Assembly (NCBI GenBank): GCA_029245245.1
Contig: JAQWPT010000027.1
Coordinates: 1-64,000, forward strand
From: Phycisphaerales bacterium
GTDB lineage: Bacteria > Planctomycetota > Phycisphaerae > Phycisphaerales > SM1A02
DNA: 64,000 bases
Direction: 5' to 3'
The number at the start of each line of letters is the position of its first letter. Positions within the stretch are counted from its first letter, which is position 1. The translations under genes were made by a program, and so were the position numbers. This document shows, piece by piece, positions 1 to 7,838 of this stretch. Under the pieces are notes generated by a model that made no database searches, was not told the DNA's origin, and worked only from the letters and a program-made list of their open reading frames with translations.

Positions 1-1
1 C

Positions 2-613
2 GGAAAGCCCGGCGGCTACAAGAAGAAATTCAAGAAGAATGCCGGCGGCTACAACAAGGGTGGCTACGTCCCCCGCGACGATCGAGACGGCGACTCCGCA
101 AAGCCCGGCGGCTACAAGAAGAAGAAGTTCAAGAAGAACACCGGCGGCTACAACAAGGGTGGATACGCCCCCCGCGATGATCGCGACGGCGACTCCGGAA
201 AGCCCGGCGGCTACAAGAAGAAATTCAAGAAGAATGCCGGCGGCTACAACAAGGGTGGCTACGTCCCCCGCGATGATCGCGACGGCGACTCCGCAAAGCC
301 AGGCGGCTACAAGAAGAAGTTCAAGAAGAACGCCGGCGGCTACAACAAGGGTGGATACGCCCCCCGCGATGAACGCGACGGCGACTCCGGAAAGCCAGGC
401 GGCTTCAAGAAGAAGTACAAGAAGAAGTTCAAGAAGAACGCCGGCGGATCCAACCAGGGCGGCTACGCCTCCCGCAATGGTGACTCCGGCAAGCCAGGCG
501 GCTTCAAGAAGAAGACCTTCAAGAAGAACGGGGTCAAGAAGAGCGGCATGTCCGGCGGGTCCAAGGGGCACCGCAAGGGACAGAGCAGAAAGAAGTTCGC
601 TGCAGCACAATGA
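2..613 (+). CDS. Lys/Gly-rich repeat protein, C-terminal part (5' end outside window)
   Basis: This frame is open from the window edge to a TGA at 611-613. It encodes at least 203 residues made of six tandem units of 32-33 residues, built on GKPGGYKKKFKKNAGGYNKGGY followed by a charged PRDDRDGDS linker. The last unit degenerates into a basic tail ending KKFAAAQ. Units start near 2, 98, 197, 293, 389 and 488. Unit length changes by whole Lys codons. Such basic, Gly/Tyr-rich tails are typical of RNA-binding proteins, including the C-terminal extensions of planctomycete DEAD-box helicases, but the catalytic part would lie upstream and is not visible. The function is therefore inferred only. A strong terminator follows at 677-705. 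The frame choice rests on the regular repeat; the other open frame here gives an Arg/Ala/Thr-rich translation. Confidence 0.75.
   Translation, partial: GKPGGYKKKFKKNAGGYNKGGYVPRDDRDGDSAKPGGYKKKKFKKNTGGYNKGGYAPRDDRDGDSGKPGGYKKKFKKNAGGYNKGGYVPRDDRDGDSAKPGGYKKKFKKNAGGYNKGGYAPRDERDGDSGKPGGFKKKYKKKFKKNAGGSNQGGYASRNGDSGKPGGFKKKTFKKNGVKKSGMSGGSKGHRKGQSRKKFAAAQ
2..613 (+). repeat. Six tandem 96-99 bp coding repeats
   Basis: Near-identical DNA units begin at about 2, 98, 197, 293, 389 and 488. Units 1-4 are almost the same at base level and units 5-6 have drifted. Two units carry an extra AAG or longer Lys insertion, so the array keeps frame. The array probably extends left of the window. Confidence 0.85.
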
Positions 614-676
614 TGCTGCCGGCAAATCAACTGCGATGATGAGGCCTGATCGCCTCCACAAGATTGAGATCGACCA

Positions 677-705
677 CGGCCCCGCCCCACGGCGGGGCCG
701 TTTTT
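677..705 (+). terminator. Rho-independent terminator
   Basis: A perfect 10-bp stem (CGGCCCCGCC / GGCGGGGCCG) with a CCAC loop is followed by five T residues. It lies 63 bp after the stop of the repeat protein. Confidence 0.93.
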
Positions 706-850
706 GCTTTCTGAAATACCTCACTGGGCCACATGAGGCCTCGTTCCAGTAACAGGGGGAACATTGATTTCATCCATGCATCAAAGGGGGGACAGCATCT
801 GTGATTGATTTGTGTATTGGTTACACTGGTGTCAACAGGAAAACATCCCC

Positions 851-1945
851 ATGATCCATACCGCATCCCTGATCCGTTCCACGATCTGGAACACATCCAG
901 CGTCTGCCCGGCCCTGGCCATCGCCGCCAGCCTTGCATTGACAACCGTGGTCACGACTGGACCCGCCGTCGCCCAGGAAGGGCGTGCGGAGACCGCACGT
1001 GACACCGGCAGCAACACCTTCCCCACCGCCGAATCGATGAAGGCCGGCGTCGCTGAGGACGTCGAACGTGGCAAGTTGACCTCTGATCAGGGCGACATGA
1101 TCCTCCGTATCCACCAGAGGCTCCTGATGGGAATCGACAGCGGAAAACTGTCGGTCGACGAAGCCATGGGCATCATGGAGCAGCGAACTCAAGCCATCTA
1201 CACAGGAGATGGGGTTGAACGATCCATGTCAAAGGCTGATACCGAACTTGCCGAACTGAAGGCCGGAATCGAAGCACGCATCACGGCGATGAAAGAGGAT
1301 CTGGCTGCAATGGTCGCCGCCGGCAGCATCACGAAGGAAGACGCCGAAGCCCGCATGGCCGCAGCCGAACGCCAGATGTGGACTCGCTACCGCCAGGCCG
1401 AGATGGAACTCAAGGGCGACACCCCGAACAAGCAGATGACCCGGGCCGAATACGACGCAGCGGTCAAGAAGATGACCGAGATGGTCAAGACCGGCGAGAT
1501 CACCCGTGAGCAGATGCAGCAGCGTCTGGACCGGATGAAGACGATGATGGCGAAGGAACAGACGTTCACCCGCAAGGAGTATGCAGAAGCCGCAGCCAAG
1601 ATGGAGAAGATGGTCGAGGCCGGCGAGATCACTCGCGAGCAGATGCAGCAACGACTGGACCGGATGAAGACGATGATGACCGCGGAGAAGACGATCACCC
1701 GCCAGGACTATGCAGATGCCCAGGCCAGGATGGAGAAGATGGTCGAGTCCGGCGAAATCACTCGCGAGCAGATGCAGCAGCGCCTCGATCGGATGAAGGA
1801 GATGATGCGTCGTGATGCCGAGGAACGCAGCGAGCAGCCCTCGAACGACTGCATGGAACTTCGCCGCAAGCTTGGCGAAGCCGTCCGTTCCGGCGAAATG
1901 ACCCGCGAGGAAGCTGGCGAAGTCTGGAAGGAAGAAGGCTGCTGA
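851..1945 (+). CDS. Secreted protein with helical ITREQMQQRLDRM repeats, function unknown
   Basis: The protein has 364 residues. The ATG at 851 is preferred because AGGA at 837-840 precedes it and the first 41 residues form a signal peptide ending near TGPAVAQ; an in-frame ATG at 812 would add 13 unlikely residues. The mature protein is highly charged and helical. It has three 43-residue repeats from nt 1451, each with the core MVxxGEITREQMQQRLDRMK, and a final shortened copy (SGEMTREEAGEVWKEE). Short helix-turn units of this G-x-I-T-x-E-x-A type resemble SHOCT-like oligomerisation motifs, but I recognise no catalytic motif. A strong terminator follows at 1980. It appears to be a single-gene transcript. 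Confidence 0.85.
   Translation: MIHTASLIRSTIWNTSSVCPALAIAASLALTTVVTTGPAVAQEGRAETARDTGSNTFPTAESMKAGVAEDVERGKLTSDQGDMILRIHQRLLMGIDSGKLSVDEAMGIMEQRTQAIYTGDGVERSMSKADTELAELKAGIEARITAMKEDLAAMVAAGSITKEDAEARMAAAERQMWTRYRQAEMELKGDTPNKQMTRAEYDAAVKKMTEMVKTGEITREQMQQRLDRMKTMMAKEQTFTRKEYAEAAAKMEKMVEAGEITREQMQQRLDRMKTMMTAEKTITRQDYADAQARMEKMVESGEITREQMQQRLDRMKEMMRRDAEERSEQPSNDCMELRRKLGEAVRSGEMTREEAGEVWKEEGC
1451..1813 (+). repeat. Three tandem 129-bp coding repeats
   Basis: Units start at 1451, 1580 and 1709, and each encodes 43 residues (the last is truncated). The 17-residue core ITREQMQQRLDRMKTMM is identical in units 1 and 2 and differs at one residue in unit 3. Confidence 0.9.
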
Positions 1946-1979
1946 GGGACCAGGTCCCCCACGATGAAGAACTGAATGC

Positions 1980-2009
1980 AGCCCCCGCCCTCCGGCGGGG
2001 GCTGTTCTT
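1980..2009 (+). terminator. Rho-independent terminator
   Basis: A perfect 10-bp stem (AGCCCCCGCC / GGCGGGGGCT) is followed by GTTCTTC. It sits just after the helical-repeat gene. Confidence 0.88.
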
Positions 2010-2061
2010 CATGTCTTCTTCACGTGCGGTAAGGTGTTGTCGATCCACGGGAATACGACCC

Positions 2062-2856
2062 ATGCCGCACCGCGCGTTGACTGAAACCGATCTGCACCTG
2101 ATTCGACTGCATGGTCACGTGGAGGAGATCGACGGGATCACCGTTGCCCGCATTCCGGACAATCCCGGATACCGCTGGGGCAACTCACTGCATCTGCCTG
2201 CACCACCGTGCGAGCAGGATCTCGACACGCTGATCGCGATGTCCCGCGAAGTCTTCTCCGATCAACCAGAGACACGACATGTCATGCTCAGATGGGATGG
2301 AGCGGCCATCACGGACGGACTTGCTGCTCACGCAGCAACGCTGGGCATGAGTGTGGATTCAGGACAGGTGATGCATGCCGACATGATGGAGGCAGTGCAC
2401 GGACCGGACCTCGAGATCCGCCCGATGACCATGCAGGCACACCGGGAGGAGATCGTCGCCCTCAACATCGCCTGTGATCCCGAGGAGATCGACGGGGTCG
2501 ACGACTACATCGAATTCAAGGAAGGGCTTCGTCGAGCGTGGCTGGCCTGGGAGCACTCTGGTGATGCCACCTGGTGGGGCGCATTCATCGACGGCAGACT
2601 GGTCGGGCAGGCAGGAATGGTTCGCTGTCCGGGTGGACGGGGTCGATTCCAATCCGTGGAGACCCACCCCGATTTCCGCCGGCGAAGCGTGTGCACGACG
2701 CTGGTCTCCACCATGGGCAACCATGCTCTGGCGCAGCCATGGTGTGACACCCTGCTGCTGGGTGTCGATCCGCTGGGCCTTGCCATCCACATCTACGACC
2801 GCCTCGGATTCAGGCTCGGACAATGGCAGGTTGGCCTTGTCATCCTGCCTTCGTGA
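2062..2856 (+). CDS. GNAT-family N-acetyltransferase
   Basis: The protein has 264 residues. The C-terminal half has the GNAT pattern: a WWGAFIDGRLVGQAGMV strand pair, then FQSVETHPDFRRRSVCTTLV, matching the acetyl-CoA pyrophosphate-binding loop, and a terminal IYDRLGFRLGQ motif. The N-terminal 120 residues resemble a second, degenerate acetyltransferase half. The ATG at 2062 is chosen because an upstream in-frame ATG at 2011 starts right beside the preceding terminator. The family transfers acetyl groups from acetyl-CoA to amines; the substrate cannot be read from the sequence. It is followed 91 bp later by catalase on the same strand. Confidence 0.85.
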   Translation: MPHRALTETDLHLIRLHGHVEEIDGITVARIPDNPGYRWGNSLHLPAPPCEQDLDTLIAMSREVFSDQPETRHVMLRWDGAAITDGLAAHAATLGMSVDSGQVMHADMMEAVHGPDLEIRPMTMQAHREEIVALNIACDPEEIDGVDDYIEFKEGLRRAWLAWEHSGDATWWGAFIDGRLVGQAGMVRCPGGRGRFQSVETHPDFRRRSVCTTLVSTMGNHALAQPWCDTLLLGVDPLGLAIHIYDRLGFRLGQWQVGLVILPS

Positions 2857-2947
2857 AATCCACACCCGTATCCACCTGGAGTTTCCTACAATCTCCGGAT
2901 TGAACGTGACGCCAGACTGAAGACACCTTTGAAAATGGAAATGAACG

Positions 2948-4441
2948 ATGAGCACGAAGAAGAAATGCCCCGTGATGACGACGGCCGATGGCAATCCCAT
3001 CGCCATGCAGCAGGCCCTCACCGCCGGACCGCGCGGCCCGGTTCTCATGCAGGATGTCCAGCTGCTTGAACAGATGCAGCACTTCAATCGCGAGCGCATC
3101 CCGGAACGGGTGGTGCACGCCAAGGGTTCCGCTGCCCACGGCACCTTCACCGTGACCGGTGACATCACCGGGCACACGAAGGCGAACCTTTTCAGCGAGA
3201 TCGGCAAGAAGACCGACGTCTTCCTGCGATTCAGCACCGTTGCCGGAGAACGCGGCGCCGCCGACGCAGAACGCGACGTGCGTGGATTCGCCATCAAGTT
3301 CTACACCGAAGACGGCAACTGGGACATGGTGGGCAACAACACTCCGGTCTTCTTCGTGCGCGATCCATACAAGTTCCAGAACTTCATCCATACGCAGAAG
3401 CGTGATCCGAAGACGAACATGCGTGACATGGACATGCAATGGGACTTCTGGAGCCTGTGCCCGGAAAGCCTCCACCAGGTGACCATCCTCTTCAGTGATC
3501 GAGGACTCCCCCGCAGCTACCGTCATGTCAACGGCTACGGCAGCCATACCTACAGTTTCATCAACGATGCCGACGAACGCGTCTGGTGCAAGTTCCACTT
3601 CAAGACGGACCAGGGCATCGAGAACATCATGGACGACGAAGCCGCTTCGATCATCGCCAGTGACCGCGAGAGTCACCAGCGGGATCTCTTTGAATCGATC
3701 GACCGGGGCGACTTCCCGAGCTGGACGATGCATGTCCAGGTCATGACCCAGCAGCAGGCCGACACCTTCAAATGGAACCCATTCGATCTCACGAAGGTCT
3801 GGCCCCATGCCGAGTTCCCGCTGATCGAAGTCGGCCGTCTTGAACTCAATCGCAACCCCGAGAACTACCACGCGGAAGTCGAGCAGAGTTCCTTCAGCCC
3901 CAGCGCCCTGGTTCCGGGCATCCAACCGAGTCCGGACAAGATGCTCCAGGCCAGGCTCATGAGTTATGCCGATGCCCACCGGCACCGCGTTGGAAACAAC
4001 TTCCAGCAGTTGCCGATCAATCGGCCAAAATGCCCGGTCTTCAACAGTCAGCGTGATGGCGCCATGGCCACCGCCAGTGATTACCAGGGGCGGGCCAACT
4101 ACTGGCCCAGCAGTCGCGAAGGCATGCCGGAAGTCGACCCCGAGCTGAAGGACCCCGCCTGGTCACTGGGCGAAGCGGTGGTCGATCGGTTCGACTCGAC
4201 GGTGGATCACGATGACTACACGCAACCCGGCGATCTCTTCCGGATGTTCGATGACGAGCATCGCGATCGACTGGCCACCCGCATTGCCGGCGTGCTCGGC
4301 CAGGCCCGGGTCGAGGTGCAGCATCGACAGTTGTGCCACTTCTTCCGGGCCGATCCCGAGTATGGAACCCGCATTGCGGACAAGCTCGGCATCGACACCT
4401 CTTCATTCATGCAGGACGCTGCGGATCACGTCGAAGCCTGA
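2948..4441 (+). CDS. katA: Catalase (heme, small-subunit type)
   Basis: The protein has 497 residues, the usual size of small-subunit monofunctional catalases, which convert hydrogen peroxide to water and oxygen. The essential residues are present: His57 in RVVHAKGSAAHG, Asn130 in VGNNTPVFFVRDP, and the heme-ligating Tyr340 in RLMSYADAHRHR. There is no signal peptide, so it is probably cytoplasmic. GGAA lies 8 bp upstream of the ATG. The gene stands alone and is followed by a membrane acyltransferase with its own start signal. Together with the photolyase and glutathione peroxidase it indicates strong oxidative and light-stress defence. Confidence 0.97.
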   Translation: MSTKKKCPVMTTADGNPIAMQQALTAGPRGPVLMQDVQLLEQMQHFNRERIPERVVHAKGSAAHGTFTVTGDITGHTKANLFSEIGKKTDVFLRFSTVAGERGAADAERDVRGFAIKFYTEDGNWDMVGNNTPVFFVRDPYKFQNFIHTQKRDPKTNMRDMDMQWDFWSLCPESLHQVTILFSDRGLPRSYRHVNGYGSHTYSFINDADERVWCKFHFKTDQGIENIMDDEAASIIASDRESHQRDLFESIDRGDFPSWTMHVQVMTQQQADTFKWNPFDLTKVWPHAEFPLIEVGRLELNRNPENYHAEVEQSSFSPSALVPGIQPSPDKMLQARLMSYADAHRHRVGNNFQQLPINRPKCPVFNSQRDGAMATASDYQGRANYWPSSREGMPEVDPELKDPAWSLGEAVVDRFDSTVDHDDYTQPGDLFRMFDDEHRDRLATRIAGVLGQARVEVQHRQLCHFFRADPEYGTRIADKLGIDTSSFMQDAADHVEA

Positions 4442-4526
4442 CCCCCAGGCTTGAACATGCTCATGCCGCCACGCCGCGGCGCAGTACCACCGGCGATCGC
4501 TGAACGCACTGGCCAGCATCAGCATG

Positions 4527-4532
4527 TAGAAT
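4527..4532 (+). promoter_or_regulatory. -10-like TAGAAT, 9 nt before ATG 4542
   Basis: TAGAAT lies 9 bases upstream of the acyltransferase ATG. No Shine-Dalgarno sequence and no clear -35 are visible. It fits a leaderless or very short-leader start. Confidence 0.5.
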
Positions 4533-4541
4533 CCTCCTGCG

Positions 4542-5747
4542 ATGAATGCGCACACACCCCCGGCACTCGCCCAGTCACCACAGCGCTACCACGGCCTCGA
4601 TGCGCTGCGGGCATTCGCCATGCTGCTGGGCGTCGTCCTGCATGTCGCTCTCTACTTCCAGGAGTCGCCTCCTGATCTCATCTGGCCCATTCGAGACATC
4701 GAACGCAGCCCGCTGGCCGGGTGGCTCGTGGTCATCATCCACATCTTCCGAATGCCGCTGTTCTTCGTGATGGCCGGCTTCTTCGCCGCCATGATCCATC
4801 AACGACGCGGCACGGGGCGATTCATCAGCAACCGCATCCTGCGCATCGGGGTTCCCTTCGTCGTGGGCTGGTTCATCCTGTTCCCGCTGGTGAAGTTCGC
4901 CTTCATCTTCGCGATGGTCCGCGGTGGAGATACCGAGAACATCCCGGCCATGAGCATGGCCGCCGACATCCTGCTCTCGGAAGGTGCATGGACCGATCCT
5001 GGTCCGATGCACCTCTGGTTCCTGTACTACCTCCTGATCCTCTACGTCGCAGCCCTGTGCTGCGGACTCCTGATGCGACTGGTCCCGCCACTGCAGCGAG
5101 CATGGGATGCGATGGCCCGGTTCATCGTCACCAGTCGCTGGCGACTGCCGGTCCTTATCGCCGCCACCTTCGGGCTGCTGACGACGATGGAGATGCCCGG
5201 TGCGGACACCCCCATGGACTTCGTTCCGCAGGTCCGCGTCCTCCTCTACTACGGATTCTTCCTGCTGGCGGGCTGGGCCCTCTGGAAGCACCGGGCAACA
5301 GTGACCGAACTGCATCAAGGTTGCTGGCTGCGATTGCTGCTGGGACTGCTTGCACTCTGCGGCAGCGCCATCCTGATGATCGCGTTCTTCATCACGGCCT
5401 TCGAGGGTGTGGGGCGCGATTCAATCGCAGCCGAGGTGCTCTACTACCTGACCCAGGCCGCCATCGCGGTGACGGTGTGGCTCGTGATTCTCGGCGGCAT
5501 CGGCGTGGCTGAGCGGATCATGCGTCGACACCATCCTGTCATCCGGTACCTCGTGGATGCGTCGTACTGGATCTACCTCGCCCACCTGCCTCTGTGCGTG
5601 TTCCTGCCCGCCCTGTTCCGCACCTGGGACATCAACGGCACCCTCAAGATGTTCGTGATGATGGCACTGGTCACCATTCCCCTGCTGCTCATGTGGCAGG
5701 CCATCCTCGGCATCGTCCCATCACGCCGCACGAGCCGGCAATCCTGA
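4542..5747 (+). CDS. Acyltransferase-3 family membrane protein (OpgC/MdoC-like)
   Basis: The protein has 401 residues and about ten predicted membrane segments. The N-terminus carries the family motif RYHGLDALRAFAMLLGVVLH, followed by IFRMPLFFVMAGFFAAM with the conserved RxPLFFxxSGF-like pattern and RRILRIGVPF-type basic loops. A C-terminal SYWIYLAHLPL motif closes the domain. Acyltransferase-3 proteins O-acylate sugars or lipids at the inner membrane; the OpgC/MdoC branch succinylates periplasmic glucans, but the substrate here is unknown. Start choice is supported by a -10-like box directly upstream. The gene converges on the phosphatase gene, whose stop is 26 bp away. Confidence 0.9.
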   Translation: MNAHTPPALAQSPQRYHGLDALRAFAMLLGVVLHVALYFQESPPDLIWPIRDIERSPLAGWLVVIIHIFRMPLFFVMAGFFAAMIHQRRGTGRFISNRILRIGVPFVVGWFILFPLVKFAFIFAMVRGGDTENIPAMSMAADILLSEGAWTDPGPMHLWFLYYLLILYVAALCCGLLMRLVPPLQRAWDAMARFIVTSRWRLPVLIAATFGLLTTMEMPGADTPMDFVPQVRVLLYYGFFLLAGWALWKHRATVTELHQGCWLRLLLGLLALCGSAILMIAFFITAFEGVGRDSIAAEVLYYLTQAAIAVTVWLVILGGIGVAERIMRRHHPVIRYLVDASYWIYLAHLPLCVFLPALFRTWDINGTLKMFVMMALVTIPLLLMWQAILGIVPSRRTSRQS

Positions 5748-5772
5748 GCCGGTGCCCGATGGACAGGGTGCT

Positions 5773-7740
5773 TCAGGTCATCTTGACGATGACGAAGGTG
5801 ACGTCGTCGTCCTGGATCGCTTCGCCCCGGTACAGGGACAGTTCATCACGCATCGCCTGGCTGAGCTCGCTGGACGACATGGATGCATGAGAACGAATGA
5901 ATGCACGGAGTCGATCCATTCCGTACAACTCTCCATCGTTTCGCTTGGTCTCCCAGATTCCATCAGTGGCTGCAAGCACCACTGAACCGGGGTCAAGGCC
6001 TGGGTGACGATACTCCTGGTAGTCCGTTCCATCGACGAGTCCCAGCGGAATACTGGCCCCCTCCAGGTCGAGGAACGAATCGGAGGCGGGATCATAGACC
6101 AGCGGGGCTCCATGACCCGCCGAAGACCAGCGGAGCTCCCGGGTCCGACCACTGATGGTCATCAGGAGCATCGTCATGAATCGGTATCCACTGGTGTCGG
6201 GAACCAGCATCGAATTGAGGTGACTGAGAAAGTCGGCCAGTGACCCGGGAACGGCACAGCGACTTCGCAGGATCCCCCGCGCCGTCGCCATCAGCATGGC
6301 GGCGGCAACACCGTGGCCCATGACATCTCCCACCGCCACCACCACGGTGTCTTCCTCGGCATCGATGACATCGAGAAAGTCGTAGTAATCGCCACCGGTC
6401 TCATCGCAGTAGGTGCTGTGGCCGACGATGTCCATGCCCTCGAATGCCGGCGACTCTGCCGGCAACAGGTTCCGCTGGACTTCCATTGCCAATGAAAGCG
6501 ACTTTCGCATCCGCATCCGGTCCTGCAGGCCGATCGTCATCTCGTTGATCTCTTCGGCAAGCTTCGTGTACTCCGGCGCATGCGCAAACTCGACGCGGGT
6601 CTCCAGGTCACCCTGCCCGATGCGACGGACGGCTGCTACGAGTTTCAGCAGCGGATCAACGAGCCAACGTGCCGCGAGCATGCCCACCAGGACCGCCAGG
6701 GCGACCGCAATCAGGCTGGCAATGGAACTCCGGCTGAACTCACGATCGATGTTCGAAACGAAGTCCTTCTCGGGAATGACGGTGGCCAGTGTCCAGTCGA
6801 GCCCGAGTTCGGCTCCGATCGGAGAAACCTGGAGGTAGTTCAACTCCCCGTCGACCAGGATGTCCTTGCTTGACCCGAGGGTCGGCTCCCCCTTGCCGAT
6901 GAATCGACTGGCCGCACTGATCATCCGGTTGCCGGATTCGGACGCAAGCACACGCGTTCGATCGTCATTCACGATCAAGGTGGGACTGGACACCGCCACC
7001 AGCCTGCCATCCGGTGTCGCCAGCATCGCCACACCGGTCTGCCCGATGGACATGGACTGCAGAAATCCGGACAGGTCATTGAGTGAAAAGTCGGCATCCA
7101 CGATGCCCAGCAGAGAACGATCGTCCCTGTACATCGGGATCCCGTAGGAAATTCCCAGTGTCTTGTCCTTGATGTCCTCTCCGCCGACCCAGACATACGG
7201 TTCGCTCCAGGCCGGTACACCTGCATCCCTTGGAGCGGTGAACCATGGGCGGGAGTAGAGGTCGAACTCGAATGTATTGGAAGGCGTTTTCTCCATGATG
7301 CCCTGGTCATCGACCCGCCACTCGATCATCGTGCCGACGGAGGCATCATCCTTGATCGCCCAATAGTAGGAACCGTCGACGTACCGGCTGATCCACACGC
7401 AACGCCCGTCACCACTTCCCCAGGTGATCGCACTGAGCATGTCAAACGCCAGGAACTCGTCGGTGAACGTGCTGCGCCACGACGAGAGATCATCCGGATC
7501 CAGCACGCGTGCATTGACCAGGTCCTCGTTCAACTGGCAGATCCGGGGGGGGATCGACAGCAGGTCGGTCACCTTCGTGGAAACCATGTCATGGATCTGC
7601 TGGATGTTCTGGTCAGCGATTTCACGCACCGCTTCGCGTGACTGGGTATTCCATCGCACGAGCAGGCCCAGGCCCACCAGCAGAACGGGCACGCCGACCA
7701 GCAGCGGAGCGGATACCTTGATGGGGAGGCGTGTCAGCAT
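5773..7740 (-). CDS. Membrane sensor phosphatase: dCache-HAMP-PP2C/SpoIIE (RsbU-like)
   Basis: The protein has 655 residues. A membrane segment at about 10-30 is followed by a roughly 300-residue periplasmic double-Cache-like sensor (DLYSRPWFTAPR, GVAMLATPDGRLVAV), a second membrane segment near 335-355, a HAMP linker (RWLVDPLLKLVAAVRRIGQG) and a C-terminal PP2C domain (GGDYYDFLDV, VAVGDVMGHGVAAAMLMA, SSAGHGAPLVYDP, LAATDGIWE). SpoIIE/RsbU phosphatases dephosphorylate anti-sigma-factor antagonists, so this protein probably passes an external small-molecule signal into a partner-switching pathway. No antagonist or kinase partner lies next to it. A TACACT box is found 8 bases before the ATG. 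Confidence 0.93.
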   Translation of the reverse strand: MLTRLPIKVSAPLLVGVPVLLVGLGLLVRWNTQSREAVREIADQNIQQIHDMVSTKVTDLLSIPPRICQLNEDLVNARVLDPDDLSSWRSTFTDEFLAFDMLSAITWGSGDGRCVWISRYVDGSYYWAIKDDASVGTMIEWRVDDQGIMEKTPSNTFEFDLYSRPWFTAPRDAGVPAWSEPYVWVGGEDIKDKTLGISYGIPMYRDDRSLLGIVDADFSLNDLSGFLQSMSIGQTGVAMLATPDGRLVAVSSPTLIVNDDRTRVLASESGNRMISAASRFIGKGEPTLGSSKDILVDGELNYLQVSPIGAELGLDWTLATVIPEKDFVSNIDREFSRSSIASLIAVALAVLVGMLAARWLVDPLLKLVAAVRRIGQGDLETRVEFAHAPEYTKLAEEINEMTIGLQDRMRMRKSLSLAMEVQRNLLPAESPAFEGMDIVGHSTYCDETGGDYYDFLDVIDAEEDTVVVAVGDVMGHGVAAAMLMATARGILRSRCAVPGSLADFLSHLNSMLVPDTSGYRFMTMLLMTISGRTRELRWSSAGHGAPLVYDPASDSFLDLEGASIPLGLVDGTDYQEYRHPGLDPGSVVLAATDGIWETKRNDGELYGMDRLRAFIRSHASMSSSELSQAMRDELSLYRGEAIQDDDVTFVIVKMT

Positions 7741-7748
7741 GAAGACGC

Positions 7749-7778
7749 AGTGTAGAAACTTGCCGCGGAGGCAGCCAA
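7749..7778 (-). promoter_or_regulatory. Promoter TTGGCT-18-TACACT, 8 nt before ATG 7740
   Basis: On the minus strand, TTGGCT (7773-7778) and TACACT (7749-7754) are separated by 18 bases. The -10 ends 8 bases before the ATG. No Shine-Dalgarno sequence is present. Confidence 0.55.
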
Positions 7779-7838
7779 GGGTTCGAAATTCAACGGCTCA
7801 ATGCGGCGTCCCGACCTACTGGGATTTACGCGGCGAGA

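Noticed and set aside
2-613. CRISPR-like array in the 5' repeats.
   Set aside because: Units are 96-99 bp, adjoin without unique spacers and encode protein.
39-752. An Arg/Ala/Thr-rich frame overlapping the 5' repeat array.
   Set aside because: It runs through the terminator and has repeated translation only because the DNA repeats. The frame ending at 613 has a coherent Lys/Gly repeat and stops before the terminator.
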